Shown: positions 16,879-25,890, numbered from the stretch's first letter. The stretch is 64,000 nt of DNA from JBAVQS01 sp049694275 (GCA_049694275.1 JBAVQS010000050.1:1-64000); one strand, 5' to 3'. The notes: generated by a model not told the origin, from the letters alone. A program made the numbers and translations.

Positions 16879-17322
16879 TCATCTCAGCTTTTTGCTAAAG
16901 CAGATGACCCGTTCCGCTTCCTGATATCCGAGCGCTTGGTGGGCGTGTGCGCTCACTTCGTTGTCAATCAAACAGTCCGAGCCCATTTCGGTGCATCCCT
17001 GTGCCATCGCCCAGGCTTCGGCAGCTTGCACTAACTCGCCGCCAACACCCTGTCGTCGCAGGTCCTCGTCCACGTACCAGCCCTCGATATAGCCGACCGG
17101 TTTGGTATCGCAGCCGTTGGCATACGGACGGAGCGATGCTTCGAGGAATCCGCCCAGCCCGCCCGCGGGCCGCTCCGCGACAAAGGTCGCCATCTTGATA
17201 TCAGGCTGGTCATACTCAGCCATATCGACCAGGTGCCGTTCGGCGGTGTCATGCGGCCACAGCGCGAGGCGCATCCGCAGCCATTCCTGTTCGTCTCGTG
17301 GTTCGACGCGGCGTATCTTCAT
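16879..17322 (-). CDS. GNAT acetyltransferase resembling aminoglycoside 6'-N-acetyltransferase AAC(6')
   Basis: 147 residues of a GNAT fold. Similarity to chromosomal AAC(6')-I enzymes is visible along the length: LRMRLALWPHD near the start, GGFLEASLRPYANGCDTKPVGYIEG, the acetyl-CoA loop VDEDLRRQGVGGELVQAAEAWA, QGCTEMGSDCLIDN and a C-terminal ALGYQEAERVICF. In the family these residues transfer acetyl from acetyl-CoA to the 6' amine of aminoglycosides, but environmental homologues may have other amine substrates. ATG 17322 begins the conserved domain; an earlier in-frame codon is unlikely. It lies downstream of the PPOX gene across a short palindromic repeat. Confidence 0.78.
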   Translation of the reverse strand: MKIRRVEPRDEQEWLRMRLALWPHDTAERHLVDMAEYDQPDIKMATFVAERPAGGLGGFLEASLRPYANGCDTKPVGYIEGWYVDEDLRRQGVGGELVQAAEAWAMAQGCTEMGSDCLIDNEVSAHAHQALGYQEAERVICFSKKLR

Positions 17323-17346
17323 ACGTGTTCTTGCCTCGATACTTCT

Positions 17347-17373
17347 CCCCTCTCCCATGCAATGGGGGAGGGG
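17347..17373. repeat. Short intergenic palindrome
   Basis: CCCCTCTCCCA, five bases, then TGGGGGAGGGG: an 11-bp stem with one mismatch between the PPOX and GNAT genes. There is no T tract, so it is probably an interspersed palindromic repeat rather than a terminator. A related GGGAGAGGGGAG motif recurs inside the CHAT gene at 47495-47611. Confidence 0.5.
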
Positions 17374-17386
17374 TAGGGGGTGGGGG

Positions 17387-17809
17387 TTAGAACGCGCGCA
17401 TCTTGGTCGGGGTGACGCGGACGACGGTTGAATAACTCTGCTCGAACTGTTCCGGGTTCATCCCGATGTTTTTCATCCCGACGCGATACTTATCGACGTA
17501 TGCCTTGATCAGTTCGGGCGGGAGTGTGCCGTGCAGCACCTCGGCCTGGCCGAGCAGTACGACGACATCGCCGCCGTGCGGATTGGTGTTCAGGTTGAGC
17601 GCCACTTTCGGATTCTTTTCAATGTGCCGGACTTTGGCGCCAGAGGGCTGGGTAAAGATAATAACGGTATTGCTCCCTTCGTCCCACAGGAACCATACGG
17701 GGCGTGGTTGGGGCATGCCATCCGCGCCGGTCGTGGTAAGCCAGATGGTCGATTCCTGGTGCAGTCGCTTGGCGACGCGTGCGCCCAGTTCGCTCTTTAG
17801 ATCGATCAT
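17387..17809 (-). CDS. PPOX-class F420-dependent oxidoreductase (Rv3369/TIGR03667-like)
   Basis: 140 residues of the split-barrel pyridoxamine-phosphate-oxidase-like fold. Family features are STIWLTTTGADGMPQPRPVWFLWD, VIIFTQPSGAKVRHIEKNPKVALNLN and a final VVRVTPTKMRAF. Homologues bind F420 or FMN and reduce unidentified substrates. The start at ATG 17809 has GAGGAG 3 bases upstream. An LLM-family gene ends 22 bases upstream on the same strand; both being F420-type suggests an F420-using host. Confidence 0.85.
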   Translation of the reverse strand: MIDLKSELGARVAKRLHQESTIWLTTTGADGMPQPRPVWFLWDEGSNTVIIFTQPSGAKVRHIEKNPKVALNLNTNPHGGDVVVLLGQAEVLHGTLPPELIKAYVDKYRVGMKNIGMNPEQFEQSYSTVVRVTPTKMRAF

Positions 17810-17831
17810 GTTCTCCTCGGCGATAGGGTAT

Positions 17832-18701
17832 TTATGGTTTATTGAATGCTGCTGCAAACTGTCTGACGGCATCCATATGCGCGGCCGGCGTTTGGAGCCT
17901 GGCGCCCATGCTGTTAAAAGAGAGGTAGGTCACGCCCAACGCCTGCCATTCGCCGGCAAGCGCTTGCCAGGTCTCGGGTCTGCCGTCGCCATACGAAATG
18001 CGCGCTTCAAGCGGGAACCGGTTCGGGTCGCGCCCCGCTTCCTGGAGATAGCGCTTGAACTGTTCCACGAGTGGTTTGGCCTCTTCGGGCTTGCGCACGT
18101 TAATCATCCACCCATCGGCCAGCCGCGCAATCCGCTTGAGCGCCTCGTTCGCGCTCCCGCCAAACCAGATGGGAATTGGTCGCTGGACAGGCAGGGGATT
18201 GAGGCCGGCGTCGGGGATGGTGTGGTATTTGCCGTTCAGGGTGACGAGGGGCTCGGTCCAGAGGGTGCGCAGGAGCACAACCTGCTCCTCGATGCGGCGG
18301 GCGCGGTTCTTGAAATTTTCGTTCAGCGCCGTATATTCGACGTCATTCCATCCGAGCCCGACGCCCAGGCGCAGACGCCCGTTGCTCAGCACGTCGAGCG
18401 TCGCGGCCTGTTTGGCGACGAGCGCGGTCTGTCGCTGGGGCAGGATGATGATGTTCGTCGCCAGCGTCAATCTCGTCGTCACGGCGGCCATATAGGCATA
18501 GAGGACGAACGGTTCGAGAAACGCGGATTGGTAGGTGTACGGCCCGCGCCAGCCGCCCGGCCGCTCCGGGTTGACGCCCAGGATATGGTCATAGACGTCG
18601 ACGTATTGCAGTCCGACCGCTTCGAGCATCTGCGCATAATCTTTGACCGCCTGCGGGTCGTGCCCGAACTCGGTTTGTGGAAACACTGCGCCAAATTCCA
18701 T
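17832..18701 (-). CDS. LLM-class (luciferase-like) F420-dependent oxidoreductase
   Basis: A 289-residue bacterial-luciferase-fold TIM barrel. Typical features are YVDVYDHILGVNPERPGGWRG, VTTRLTLATNIIILPQRQ, AKQAATLDVLSNGRLRLGVGLGWNDVEY and PIPIWFGGSANEALKRIARLADGW. Members use F420H2 or FMNH2 for reductions or oxidations of diverse substrates. GGTGA just before the ATG supports the start. The gene is first in a minus-strand run that continues with the PPOX, GNAT and MalY genes. Confidence 0.88.
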   Translation of the reverse strand: MEFGAVFPQTEFGHDPQAVKDYAQMLEAVGLQYVDVYDHILGVNPERPGGWRGPYTYQSAFLEPFVLYAYMAAVTTRLTLATNIIILPQRQTALVAKQAATLDVLSNGRLRLGVGLGWNDVEYTALNENFKNRARRIEEQVVLLRTLWTEPLVTLNGKYHTIPDAGLNPLPVQRPIPIWFGGSANEALKRIARLADGWMINVRKPEEAKPLVEQFKRYLQEAGRDPNRFPLEARISYGDGRPETWQALAGEWQALGVTYLSFNSMGARLQTPAAHMDAVRQFAAAFNKP

Positions 18702-18764
18702 TCTTCACCCCTGATACCGGTTACAACCTGTGCAAAATTTCACGCGTATGCTAGCACTACCTCG

Positions 18765-18840
18765 CGCATTCGTCAATCTGAGAGAAAAGACAAGTGGGAG
18801 AAATGTTGTAGACAGGCGCGCCTGCAACGTTTCTCCCACT
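18765..18840 (-). terminator. Long hairpin terminator after the VWA gene
   Basis: An inverted repeat AGTGGGAGAAA ... TTTCTCCCACT (18793-18803 / 18830-18840) contains an inner CAGGCGCGCCTG palindrome. On the minus strand it is followed by TTGTCTTTTCTCTC, as expected of an intrinsic terminator for the MoxR-VWA operon. The perfect symmetry is also compatible with an inserted palindromic repeat. Confidence 0.55.
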
Positions 18841-18885
18841 CGTCTGCACGGGTAATAACAAAGCTTGCCGAGGGCCGCGATTTTC

Positions 18886-20286
18886 TCAATCGATGTCGAA
18901 CAGCGTATCGATGGCTTCGGCGAGTTGCGCCATGTTCGATACTTCGTGCACGGCGTCGAACAACGGCTCATATTCGAGCATGTCGCTGTCGCCGGTTCCC
19001 CAGAGGCGCCGATCTTCGGGATTGAACCAGAGTAACTTGCGCGCCCGTTTCTTGATCTGATCGACGGCGTCGAGCCGGGGGTTGAGATAGTTGTTACGCC
19101 CGTCGCCGACGATGATCACGGTGGTGCGGTGGTCTATGGTGTCGAGATAGGTCTTTATAAAGTGGGCCAGGCTTCCGCCGAGGTTTGTGTTGTAATAGCC
19201 GGGTTCATTTTCGGCGAGGACCAGCTCGACGGCGACTTCGGGCCGATAAGCGTTAAAGGGCTCGGCAATGTCCTTGATGTCGTCGATGAATACAAAGGGG
19301 CGGGTTTTCGAGATCTGGTCCTGGAGTTCGTATACTAACCGTAGCATGAATTCGGCGACCGGGCGCACCGAGGTCGAAACGTCGCAGATGACGACGAGCT
19401 TTGGTTTCTGGTGATGGATCTTGTGCTTGAGCTCGATGGGCACGCCGCCGTGCTCCAGGTTGGCGCGAATGGTCTTTTTCGCGTCGAGCACTCCGCGCTT
19501 GCCCTTGCGCATGCGCAGCGCAGCGCGCGAGCGCAACCGTGCGGCCAGCCGGCGAATCTGGTGGCGCAATTCGGCGATATCGGTCTCGGAGAGCGCGCCG
19601 AACTTGCGCTGCATGAGATCCGGCCCCTCGAACGGTTGGCGCGGGCGGTTGTTGTTTTCCGCCTGCTGCCGGGCGAGCTGCTGCCCGACATAGTTCTCAA
19701 TCTGCTCTTGCAGGATGCCTTCGTTCGCCTTGATGTGGGCTGCGAGTTCACGGAGCGCCTCTCGGCTCATGCCCAGCGCTTCGAGCTTCTCCATCAGCTG
19801 CTGGATCAGGTTCTGGAATTCCTGGTCCATGCCGAGCTCGCGCATCATCCGCCGCATCAGCCACTGTTTTTGATAGTCCTGTCGCGCGAGCGGAACGCCC
19901 GACTTGTTTCCCAACTCGTCCATTTCATCCTGCGAGGGGTTCTGGCCCTCCATGATGTATTTCAAGAGCTGCTTGAGCCGTTCGTTATCGCCGAGCAGCG
20001 CGCGCAGGGCATCCTTGACCATCTGCGAGTCCTGCTCGCTCATTCCCTCCTGCGGATTGAAAAGCGGCGGCCCGCCGCTGCCAAAATAGTAGGGAAAGAG
20101 CTTTTCAAAGACCTCGCGGTCCGGTTCTTCCTTGACCAATGTGGTGGCGAGGGCGCTCTTGAATAGCTCGCGTTCCATGACCCCGATCACCTCGGTGGCA
20201 AGGAATGCATCCTGCGTTTCGGCCAGGCTGACGCGTACGCCGCCCGCTCGCAACGCCGTAATAAACTCGACAATTCGTTGATCCAT
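18886..20286 (-). CDS. VWA-domain protein, CoxE-like
   Basis: 466 residues. The N-terminal half is helical and charged (EFITALRAGGVRVSLAETQDAF, KSALATTLVKEEPDREVFEKLF) with a long coiled-coil-prone region. The C-terminal half is a von Willebrand A domain with the MIDAS motif CDVSTSV, a Thr-Asn-x-Gly in NTNLGGSL and VIIVGDGRNNYL. Such proteins pair with MoxR ATPases, as here with the gene 55 bases upstream, and work in metalloenzyme maturation or complex assembly (CoxD/CoxE type). ATG 20286 is preferred over TTG 20295. A possible client is the molybdenum hydroxylase at 34-37 kb, which is inference. Confidence 0.88.
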   Translation of the reverse strand: MDQRIVEFITALRAGGVRVSLAETQDAFLATEVIGVMERELFKSALATTLVKEEPDREVFEKLFPYYFGSGGPPLFNPQEGMSEQDSQMVKDALRALLGDNERLKQLLKYIMEGQNPSQDEMDELGNKSGVPLARQDYQKQWLMRRMMRELGMDQEFQNLIQQLMEKLEALGMSREALRELAAHIKANEGILQEQIENYVGQQLARQQAENNNRPRQPFEGPDLMQRKFGALSETDIAELRHQIRRLAARLRSRAALRMRKGKRGVLDAKKTIRANLEHGGVPIELKHKIHHQKPKLVVICDVSTSVRPVAEFMLRLVYELQDQISKTRPFVFIDDIKDIAEPFNAYRPEVAVELVLAENEPGYYNTNLGGSLAHFIKTYLDTIDHRTTVIIVGDGRNNYLNPRLDAVDQIKKRARKLLWFNPEDRRLWGTGDSDMLEYEPLFDAVHEVSNMAQLAEAIDTLFDID

Positions 20287-20297
20287 GAAATCCAAGC

Positions 20298-20345
20298 GAA
20301 TAGCTGTTAGCTCTTAGCCCTTAGCGGCTAGCCGCTAACCACTAG
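20298..20345. repeat. TTAGC-rich palindromic repeat
   Basis: The gap between the MoxR and VWA genes contains several TTAGC units and a perfect 18-base palindrome TTAGCGGCTAGCCGCTAA. It looks like a short interspersed repeat rather than a binding site. It reaches into the last codons of the MoxR gene. Confidence 0.5.
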
Positions 20346-21322
20346 CCGCGTCGTCCCTTGGGGTGCGGTCCCCAGCGGGGGAGTGAGCCGGCATCGTCGT
20401 CGTCCGGCTGTGTTCCGCTGCCCTTGAATTCGCCTAGGACACGCCTGGCGCGCTGGACATCGTGCTCGTGCTTGAGCAAAATGGTGAGTGTATTGTCGAG
20501 CGTCTTTTCGTCGATGCTTTTCGAGTTGAGCATGACGAGGGCGCGCGCCCAGTCCAGCGTTTCGCTCACACTCGGGTGCTTTTTCAGGTCAAGTCCGCGC
20601 AAGCGATGCACCAGCTCGACGGCCTGTTTTGCCAACTGCGGCGAGAGTTCGGGCACCTTGAGGCGGACGATTTTGAGCTCCGATTCCACCGTCGGGTAAT
20701 CGACGTACAGATAGAGGGCGCGGCGCTTGAGCGCTTCGGAAAGCTCGCGTGTATTGTTCGATGTCAAAAAGACCAGCGGCATGTGCTTGGCCTTAATGGT
20801 CCCCAACTCTGGCACAGTGACCTGAAAATCGCTCAGGATTTCCAGCAGAAAGGCTTCAAATTCGGCGTCGGCGCGGTCGATTTCGTCAATCAGCAATAGC
20901 GTCGGCGTGTCGGAAGTGAGCGCGCGGAGCAAGGGGCGGGGGAGCAAGAATCGCTGGGAAAAAAAGACGTCCTCTTCCTGGGCAAGCTTGTCCGCCGCCG
21001 CGGCCAACGAATTGGCGCCGGCCAGCACATCGTGGAGCTTGTCGCGCAGCAGTTGCGTATAGAGCATCTGCTTGGCGTATTCCCACTCGTAGAGCGCCTT
21101 ACTCTCGTCCAATCCCTCATAACATTGGAGGCGGACCAGGTCGCGCTGGACTGCGCTTGCCCAGGCTTTGGCGAGCTCTGTCTTGCCTACACCGGCCGGT
21201 CCTTCGATCAGCACCGGTTTTTGCAGTTTATCGGCCAGATAGACAACCGTCGCAATTTCGTCGGTGGCAATATAGCGCTGACCTGCGAGAGCGTCGCGCA
21301 CTTCGGAAATATTGTTAAACAT
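20342..21322 (-). CDS. MoxR-type AAA+ ATPase
   Basis: 326 residues. Walker A is EGPAGVGKTELAKA, Walker B is TLLLIDEIDRAD, sensor 1 is LVFLTSNNTRELSEAL, and the arginine finger/sensor 2 lies in the C-terminal lid. It is the CoxD/MoxR type, a chaperone-like ATPase that remodels client metalloenzymes together with a VWA partner. That partner is encoded directly downstream. GGAG 5 bases before ATG 21322 supports the start. The acidic tail (QPDDDDAG) is not conserved. Confidence 0.9.
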   Translation of the reverse strand: MFNNISEVRDALAGQRYIATDEIATVVYLADKLQKPVLIEGPAGVGKTELAKAWASAVQRDLVRLQCYEGLDESKALYEWEYAKQMLYTQLLRDKLHDVLAGANSLAAAADKLAQEEDVFFSQRFLLPRPLLRALTSDTPTLLLIDEIDRADAEFEAFLLEILSDFQVTVPELGTIKAKHMPLVFLTSNNTRELSEALKRRALYLYVDYPTVESELKIVRLKVPELSPQLAKQAVELVHRLRGLDLKKHPSVSETLDWARALVMLNSKSIDEKTLDNTLTILLKHEHDVQRARRVLGEFKGSGTQPDDDDAGSLPRWGPHPKGRRG

Positions 21323-21438
21323 AAAACTCCAATTTTTCGAGTCGCTATAGATTTCTAAATTCTATGCCATTCACGCGGCGCCGTCAATCGCCAGGATGTA
21401 AATATTTCATAAAGGCTAGACGCCTGCGCCGGCAAATC

Positions 21439-23421
21439 TTATTCGCCTGCCCCCGTCGCCGGGTTGAGCTCCATCCCGCGCTGCTGCTCGCGGAACTGGG
21501 TGCTATAGAGCCGCGCATACAGGCCCCCCTGCACGAGCAGCTCGGCATGTGTCCCCTGCTCGACGATCTGTCCCTCGCTCACGACAAGGATGACATCGGC
21601 GGCGAGAATCGTCGAGAGACGATGGGCAATGACCACGCTGGTGCGCCCCTTCATCAGCGGTTTGAGCGCCGCCTGGATCAATGCCTCGGATTCGGAATCG
21701 AGGCTTGACGTCGCTTCATCCAGCACGAGGATACGCGGGTCCTTGAGGATGACGCGGGCGATGGCGACGCGCTGCTTTTCCCCGCCGCTCAGCCGGTAGC
21801 CACGCTCGCCGACGACCGTATCATATCCCTTGGGCAGGCGTATGATAAAGTCATGGATGTTGGCGGCCTGGGCCGCGCGCTCGATCTCTTGCGGGGTGGC
21901 ATCCGGTTTGGCATAGAGCAGGTTGGCGCGGATCGTATCGTGAAAGAGATAGGTCTCCTGCGTGACCATGCCGATCTGCTTGATCAGCGATTCGAGCGTC
22001 ACATCGCGCAAGTCGTGCCCGTCGATCTGGACGCTCCCGGCGGTTGGGTCATACAGGCGCGGGATGAGATAGGTAATCGTCGTCTTGCCCGCGCCGCTGG
22101 GGCCGACCAGTGCGGCCAGCTGCCCCGGCCGGATATGGAAATTGACCTCCTGCAAGGCTAAAAGGCGGGTGGGGACGATGCTGGGTGTCTCCTCTTCATC
22201 ATTCGGTTTTCCCCCGCCGGCATGGCCGTTACGGCCGTTGCCAGTATGCCCGTTGCCATTGTGCATGGATTGCTCAAAGGCCGATGCGGCGAGCTGCTCC
22301 TCGGCCTTGCCGAGGTAAGAGAACGAAACGTGGTCAAAGCGGATATCCCCTTCGGCGCGTGTGAGCTCGATCGCGTCCGGTTTGTCCTGAATCTCGACCG
22401 GGAGATCAAGGAACTCGAACACGCGCTCGAATGAGACCAGCGAAGTTGCCAGGTCCACGCGCGCATTGACCAGCGACGAGATGGGGCCGTAGAGCTGGTT
22501 CAGGTACGCGGCAAAGGCGATGATGGTGCCGACGGTAAAGGCCCCCTGCAGGACGAGGATCCCGCCGCCCCAATAGACGACGGCGACGCCGACGGCGCTG
22601 ACCAGGCCGAGCGCGAGAAAGAACCAGCGCCCGACGAGCGCCTGCCGTACGCCGATCGCAGCCAGTCCCTCGGCTTGTTTCGAGAATCCCCCGATCTCGT
22701 CTTTTTGCCGGCCGAATAACTTGACGAGGAGCGCGCCGCTCACGTTGAGCGTCTCATTCATGCGCACTTCCATCTCCGAGTTGAGCTCGTACTGCTGGCG
22801 GACGAGCTCGCGCAGGAGGAGCCCGACGCGCCGTGCAGGTAGGATAAAGAGGGGGATGACGATCAGGCTGACGAGCGTGAGCCGCCAGTCGAGATAGATC
22901 ATGATCGCCAGGATGGTGACGACCTGAAAGACGCTCGTGATGATCGTCACGAGCGTCCCGGTGACCGCGCGCTGTGCGCCAATCACATCGGTATCGAATC
23001 GCGCCATCATCTTGCCCGTCTTGGTCTCGGTAAAGAACCGGAGCGACATTTTTTGCAGGTGGGCATAGAGCGCCTTGCGCAAATCGGCAATGATCCCTTC
23101 GCCGACGCGTGAGGACACCCAGCGCTGTCCAACTCCGATCAGCCCGTCGATCAGGGGAATGCCAATGAGCCCGAGGGCGAGCAGGTTGAGCAGGCCAAAA
23201 TCCTTGTCGGGGAGCGCCTTGTCGATCAGGCTCTTGTACAGGAGGGGAGGTACCAGCCCGATGAGGGATGAGGCGAGAATCGCCAGGAGCATCAACGTGA
23301 GGAGCCCCGCGTAGGGGCGCGCGAATTCCGCCGCCCGCCGGATCAACGACCGGGTAACTGTGGGCTTGTCTTCCTTTTCGTCATAATTGATAAACCGCCA
23401 CCAACCACCGCCATGCATCAT
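21439..23421 (-). CDS. ABC exporter, fused permease and ATPase (MsbA-like)
   Basis: 660 residues. Residues 30-330 are a six-helix type I exporter domain (LLTLMLLAILASSLIGLVPP, LVTIITSVFQVVTILAIMIYL). The ATPase has Walker A VGPSGAGKTTITYL, signature LSGGEKQRVAIARV, Walker B ILVLDEATSSLD and an H-loop VIAHRLSTI. It should work as a homo- or heterodimer exporting lipids, drugs or peptides. An unusual low-complexity loop rich in Gly/Asn/His (NGNGHTGNGRNGHAGGG) splits the first ATPase beta-strands and is probably a surface insertion. ATG 23421 follows GAGGAC. Confidence 0.92.
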   Translation of the reverse strand: MMHGGGWWRFINYDEKEDKPTVTRSLIRRAAEFARPYAGLLTLMLLAILASSLIGLVPPLLYKSLIDKALPDKDFGLLNLLALGLIGIPLIDGLIGVGQRWVSSRVGEGIIADLRKALYAHLQKMSLRFFTETKTGKMMARFDTDVIGAQRAVTGTLVTIITSVFQVVTILAIMIYLDWRLTLVSLIVIPLFILPARRVGLLLRELVRQQYELNSEMEVRMNETLNVSGALLVKLFGRQKDEIGGFSKQAEGLAAIGVRQALVGRWFFLALGLVSAVGVAVVYWGGGILVLQGAFTVGTIIAFAAYLNQLYGPISSLVNARVDLATSLVSFERVFEFLDLPVEIQDKPDAIELTRAEGDIRFDHVSFSYLGKAEEQLAASAFEQSMHNGNGHTGNGRNGHAGGGKPNDEEETPSIVPTRLLALQEVNFHIRPGQLAALVGPSGAGKTTITYLIPRLYDPTAGSVQIDGHDLRDVTLESLIKQIGMVTQETYLFHDTIRANLLYAKPDATPQEIERAAQAANIHDFIIRLPKGYDTVVGERGYRLSGGEKQRVAIARVILKDPRILVLDEATSSLDSESEALIQAALKPLMKGRTSVVIAHRLSTILAADVILVVSEGQIVEQGTHAELLVQGGLYARLYSTQFREQQRGMELNPATGAGE

Positions 23422-23655
23422 AATCTTGTCCTCGCTTGCAGAAAGGGACGAGCAATCGTCCTTGAATAGGATAAGGAATTATATCACCCCGTTAGCGACT
23501 GCGGCAACTATCAAACGGCTAGTCCGTACTGGTCGTAAGAACGGGGGTGCGCCGGGGATGCTTTACAAGGCGCTGTGCGCGGTAGTCGTGTAACCACTCG
23601 CTATTGATTTGCGGCAAACGACGCGGGTAACTGGCGGGTGAAGGACTATTGGCCT

Positions 23656-24363
23656 CTACGGGTGAGCGAACTCCAATTGCTGGATGAGCGTGGGGAGCTG
23701 GCCGATGTGCTCAAGCTCGTGATAATTGCGAACCGCGCCGATATCGGGGTGGGCTAGTTCGTGGACCCAGGTGAGCGCATAGGGGATGTGGACGGCGCAG
23801 CCGCCCAACGCGACGATTGGCAGGACATCTGATCGCAGCGAATTCCCGACCATCAGCACACGTCGCACGTCGATGCCGTGCTTGTCGAACAACCGCCGGT
23901 AGACCAACTCGTTCTTTTCGCTGACGATCTCGACGTGGGTGAAATAATCCGCCAGCCCGGATCGCGCGATTTTGGTCTCTTGCTCGAACAGGTCGCCTTT
24001 CGTTATCAGCATCAGCCGGTGCGACGCGGCAAGCGTGGCGATAGTGGGCTCGACCTGCTCCAACAGCCGGATCGGGCGCGTGAGCATCCCCTTGGCGAGG
24101 TCGACGATTACCTGGATGTCCGCACCGGTGACCCTGCCGCCGGTGAGCTCGATCGCGGTCTCGATCATCGACAGCGCAAACCCTTTGACGCCGTAACCAA
24201 AAAGCGCGAGGTTTCGCTGCTCGCGCGCATAGAGGTCACCGGTCGTGAGCGGTGTGTCGAGGTATGGCGCGAGGAGCTCGCGTAGCCGGTCCTGCGTCTC
24301 GGCGAAGGCGCCCTCGTTATCCCACAGCGTGTCATCGGCATCAAAAGCAATCAAGTCAAACAT
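23656..24363 (-). CDS. HAD-superfamily hydrolase
   Basis: 235 residues. Motif I is FDADDTLWDNEGAFAETQ, motif II LMLITKGDLFEQETKI, motif III is the conserved Lys in IVSEKNELVY, and motif IV is VLMVGNSLRSDVLPIVALGG. It matches the YjjG/4-nitrophenylphosphatase-like HAD group with a helical cap, acting on unidentified phosphorylated metabolites. The start at 24363 places the nucleophile at residue 8 as usual; the in-frame extension to 24435 is not conserved. The neighbouring gaps (23422-23655 and 24364-24622) show no gene. Confidence 0.85.
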   Translation of the reverse strand: MFDLIAFDADDTLWDNEGAFAETQDRLRELLAPYLDTPLTTGDLYAREQRNLALFGYGVKGFALSMIETAIELTGGRVTGADIQVIVDLAKGMLTRPIRLLEQVEPTIATLAASHRLMLITKGDLFEQETKIARSGLADYFTHVEIVSEKNELVYRRLFDKHGIDVRRVLMVGNSLRSDVLPIVALGGCAVHIPYALTWVHELAHPDIGAVRNYHELEHIGQLPTLIQQLEFAHP

Positions 24364-24622
24364 GGGCCGTGGGGAGTATATTCCGGGAATGGAAAAAGAC
24401 CATGATATGGGAAAGGGCGCGGGCTCGACGGGCACAGCCGCCGGTCATCCATCGCATGCGTGGGTTCTCTGCCCCTCTCTTAAGCTCCTGCCGCCCGGAA
24501 GCCGCCCAGACGACATTCTGCCTATGAGGTATGCTTTCTGATGAGATGATGAACGACTATACCCACCGAGCCTCACGCCCTGTGGGAACATTTAGGAAGG
24601 AACGTTGCCTTTGGTATGCTCC

Positions 24623-25588
24623 TCAGTCGGCCGGCATGACCAGTTTCATGGCTGGCATCTCCGTGGAAAGAGGGGCATTGACGAAATCGAGCCAACTGCT
24701 ATAGCGTGGGTCGCGGCCGCGAATCGCATCGTGAAACACGCGCTGCAGGTGCTGAGTCACCGGGCCGGACCGGCCATCGCCGATCTTGCGGAAATCAATC
24801 TCGCGCAGGCCGATCACTTCGGCGGCCGTACCGCAGACAAAGACCTCGTCGGCTACATAGAGCTGGTCGCGCGAGATAGACTCTTCGGATACCGGGTAGC
24901 CCAGATCGCGCAGGAGGGTCATGAGCGCGTCGCGGGTCAGCCCTTCCAGAATTTCGGCGCGCGGCGGGGTAGAAATCCTCCCCTTGCGAACGACAAACAG
25001 GTTCTCACCCGTGCATTCGGCGACCAGGCCATACGGGTCCAACAGGATCGCTTCGTCGAATCCGAGGCGAACGCTCTCGGTCTTGGCGAGCACCGAGTTG
25101 GCATAATTACCCGAGACCTTGGCTTTGGTCATCATGACATTGGGATGATGCCGCGTAAAGCTCGAGATGTTGGCGCGAATCCCTTTCGCCAGCGCTTCGG
25201 GGCCGAGGTACTGGTTCCACTCCCATGCCGCAATGCCGACGCCGAGCGTCGCCGCGTCCACGCAGAGGTTGAACCCGCCCGAAGCGAGATAAATCACCGG
25301 GCGGATATAGCATTCGGTGAACCCGTTTGCGGCGACCGTTTCGCGTGCGGCCTGCATGAGTTGCTCGGCGGTATAGGGCACGTCGCGGATGCCGAATACA
25401 TGCGCTGAGTCGACAAGCCGTTCCATATGCTCACGCAGGCGAAAGATTGCCGGTCCCCGGTCGGTGCTGTAACAGCGGATTCCCTCAAAAACCGCCGTGC
25501 CATAATGCAGCGCGTTGGTCAAGAACGGGACGAGCGCCTGGTCCGATGGGACGAGCTTGCCGTTCATCCACGTGTACGTCGATTCCAT
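24623..25588 (-). CDS. ilvE: Branched-chain amino acid aminotransferase
   Basis: A 321-residue fold type IV PLP enzyme that interconverts leucine, isoleucine and valine with their 2-oxoacids. Features are WMNGKLVPSDQALVPFLTNALHYGTAVFEGIRCY, RPVIYLASG, the PLP lysine in MTKAKVSGNYANSVLAK, EAILLDPYGLVAECTGENLFVVRKG and the phosphate-binding DEVFVCGTAAEV. ATG 25588 is the first conserved codon; the TTG two codons earlier is unlikely. It appears monocistronic, with a small unknown gene upstream on the same strand. Confidence 0.95.
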   Translation of the reverse strand: MESTYTWMNGKLVPSDQALVPFLTNALHYGTAVFEGIRCYSTDRGPAIFRLREHMERLVDSAHVFGIRDVPYTAEQLMQAARETVAANGFTECYIRPVIYLASGGFNLCVDAATLGVGIAAWEWNQYLGPEALAKGIRANISSFTRHHPNVMMTKAKVSGNYANSVLAKTESVRLGFDEAILLDPYGLVAECTGENLFVVRKGRISTPPRAEILEGLTRDALMTLLRDLGYPVSEESISRDQLYVADEVFVCGTAAEVIGLREIDFRKIGDGRSGPVTQHLQRVFHDAIRGRDPRYSSWLDFVNAPLSTEMPAMKLVMPAD

Positions 25589-25621
25589 TGCCAAAGGTTC
25601 TGCTTCTCCTTGTCACAAAAT

Positions 25622-25807
25622 CTAGCGCCGAGCTTGCGACGCGTCGTCCGTATCGGTGCGGCGGGGGGCGGGGGCGCTCGGCGTTGGCGCCCGCATCAGC
25701 CCGGACATGTCCCATTGATTCGCATGATCCCGCATTTCCCAGAATGGGTCCAGAAAGCGTCGCACCGGTTCTGCCGCGGGGGTAGGTTGGCTTGAAGTCT
25801 GTTCCAT
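25622..25807 (-). CDS. Small hypothetical protein
   Basis: A 61-residue reading frame that starts with ATG 25807 after a good AGGAG 8 bases upstream and ends 34 bases before ilvE. The protein is Pro/Ala-rich with a central RRFLDPFWEMRDHANQWDMSGLMRA and no membrane segment. I recognise no family. The good ribosome site and position make a real ilvE-leader gene plausible; it is not a typical Leu/Ile/Val-rich attenuation peptide. Confidence 0.45.
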   Translation of the reverse strand: MEQTSSQPTPAAEPVRRFLDPFWEMRDHANQWDMSGLMRAPTPSAPAPRRTDTDDASQARR

Positions 25808-25836
25808 GGGATGATCTCCTATCGAGCAAAGAATGG

Positions 25837-25869
25837 CAAAAAGAAAACCGCCTGTCGGTTCAGGCGGTT
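25837..25869 (-). terminator. Intrinsic terminator downstream of the pucR region
   Basis: AACCGCCTG, six bases, CAGGCGGTT (25846-25869) makes a perfect 9-bp stem. On the minus strand it is followed directly by TTCTTTTTG. This is a textbook intrinsic terminator for transcription arriving from the regulator side. Confidence 0.8.
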
Positions 25870-25890
25870 CCGATTTGCGAAGGTTTTCGC

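Noticed and set aside
15600..23421. Shared MMHGGG start of the TPP enzyme and the ABC exporter as a common leader
   Set aside because: Only about six codons match and the proteins are unrelated; treated as coincidence.
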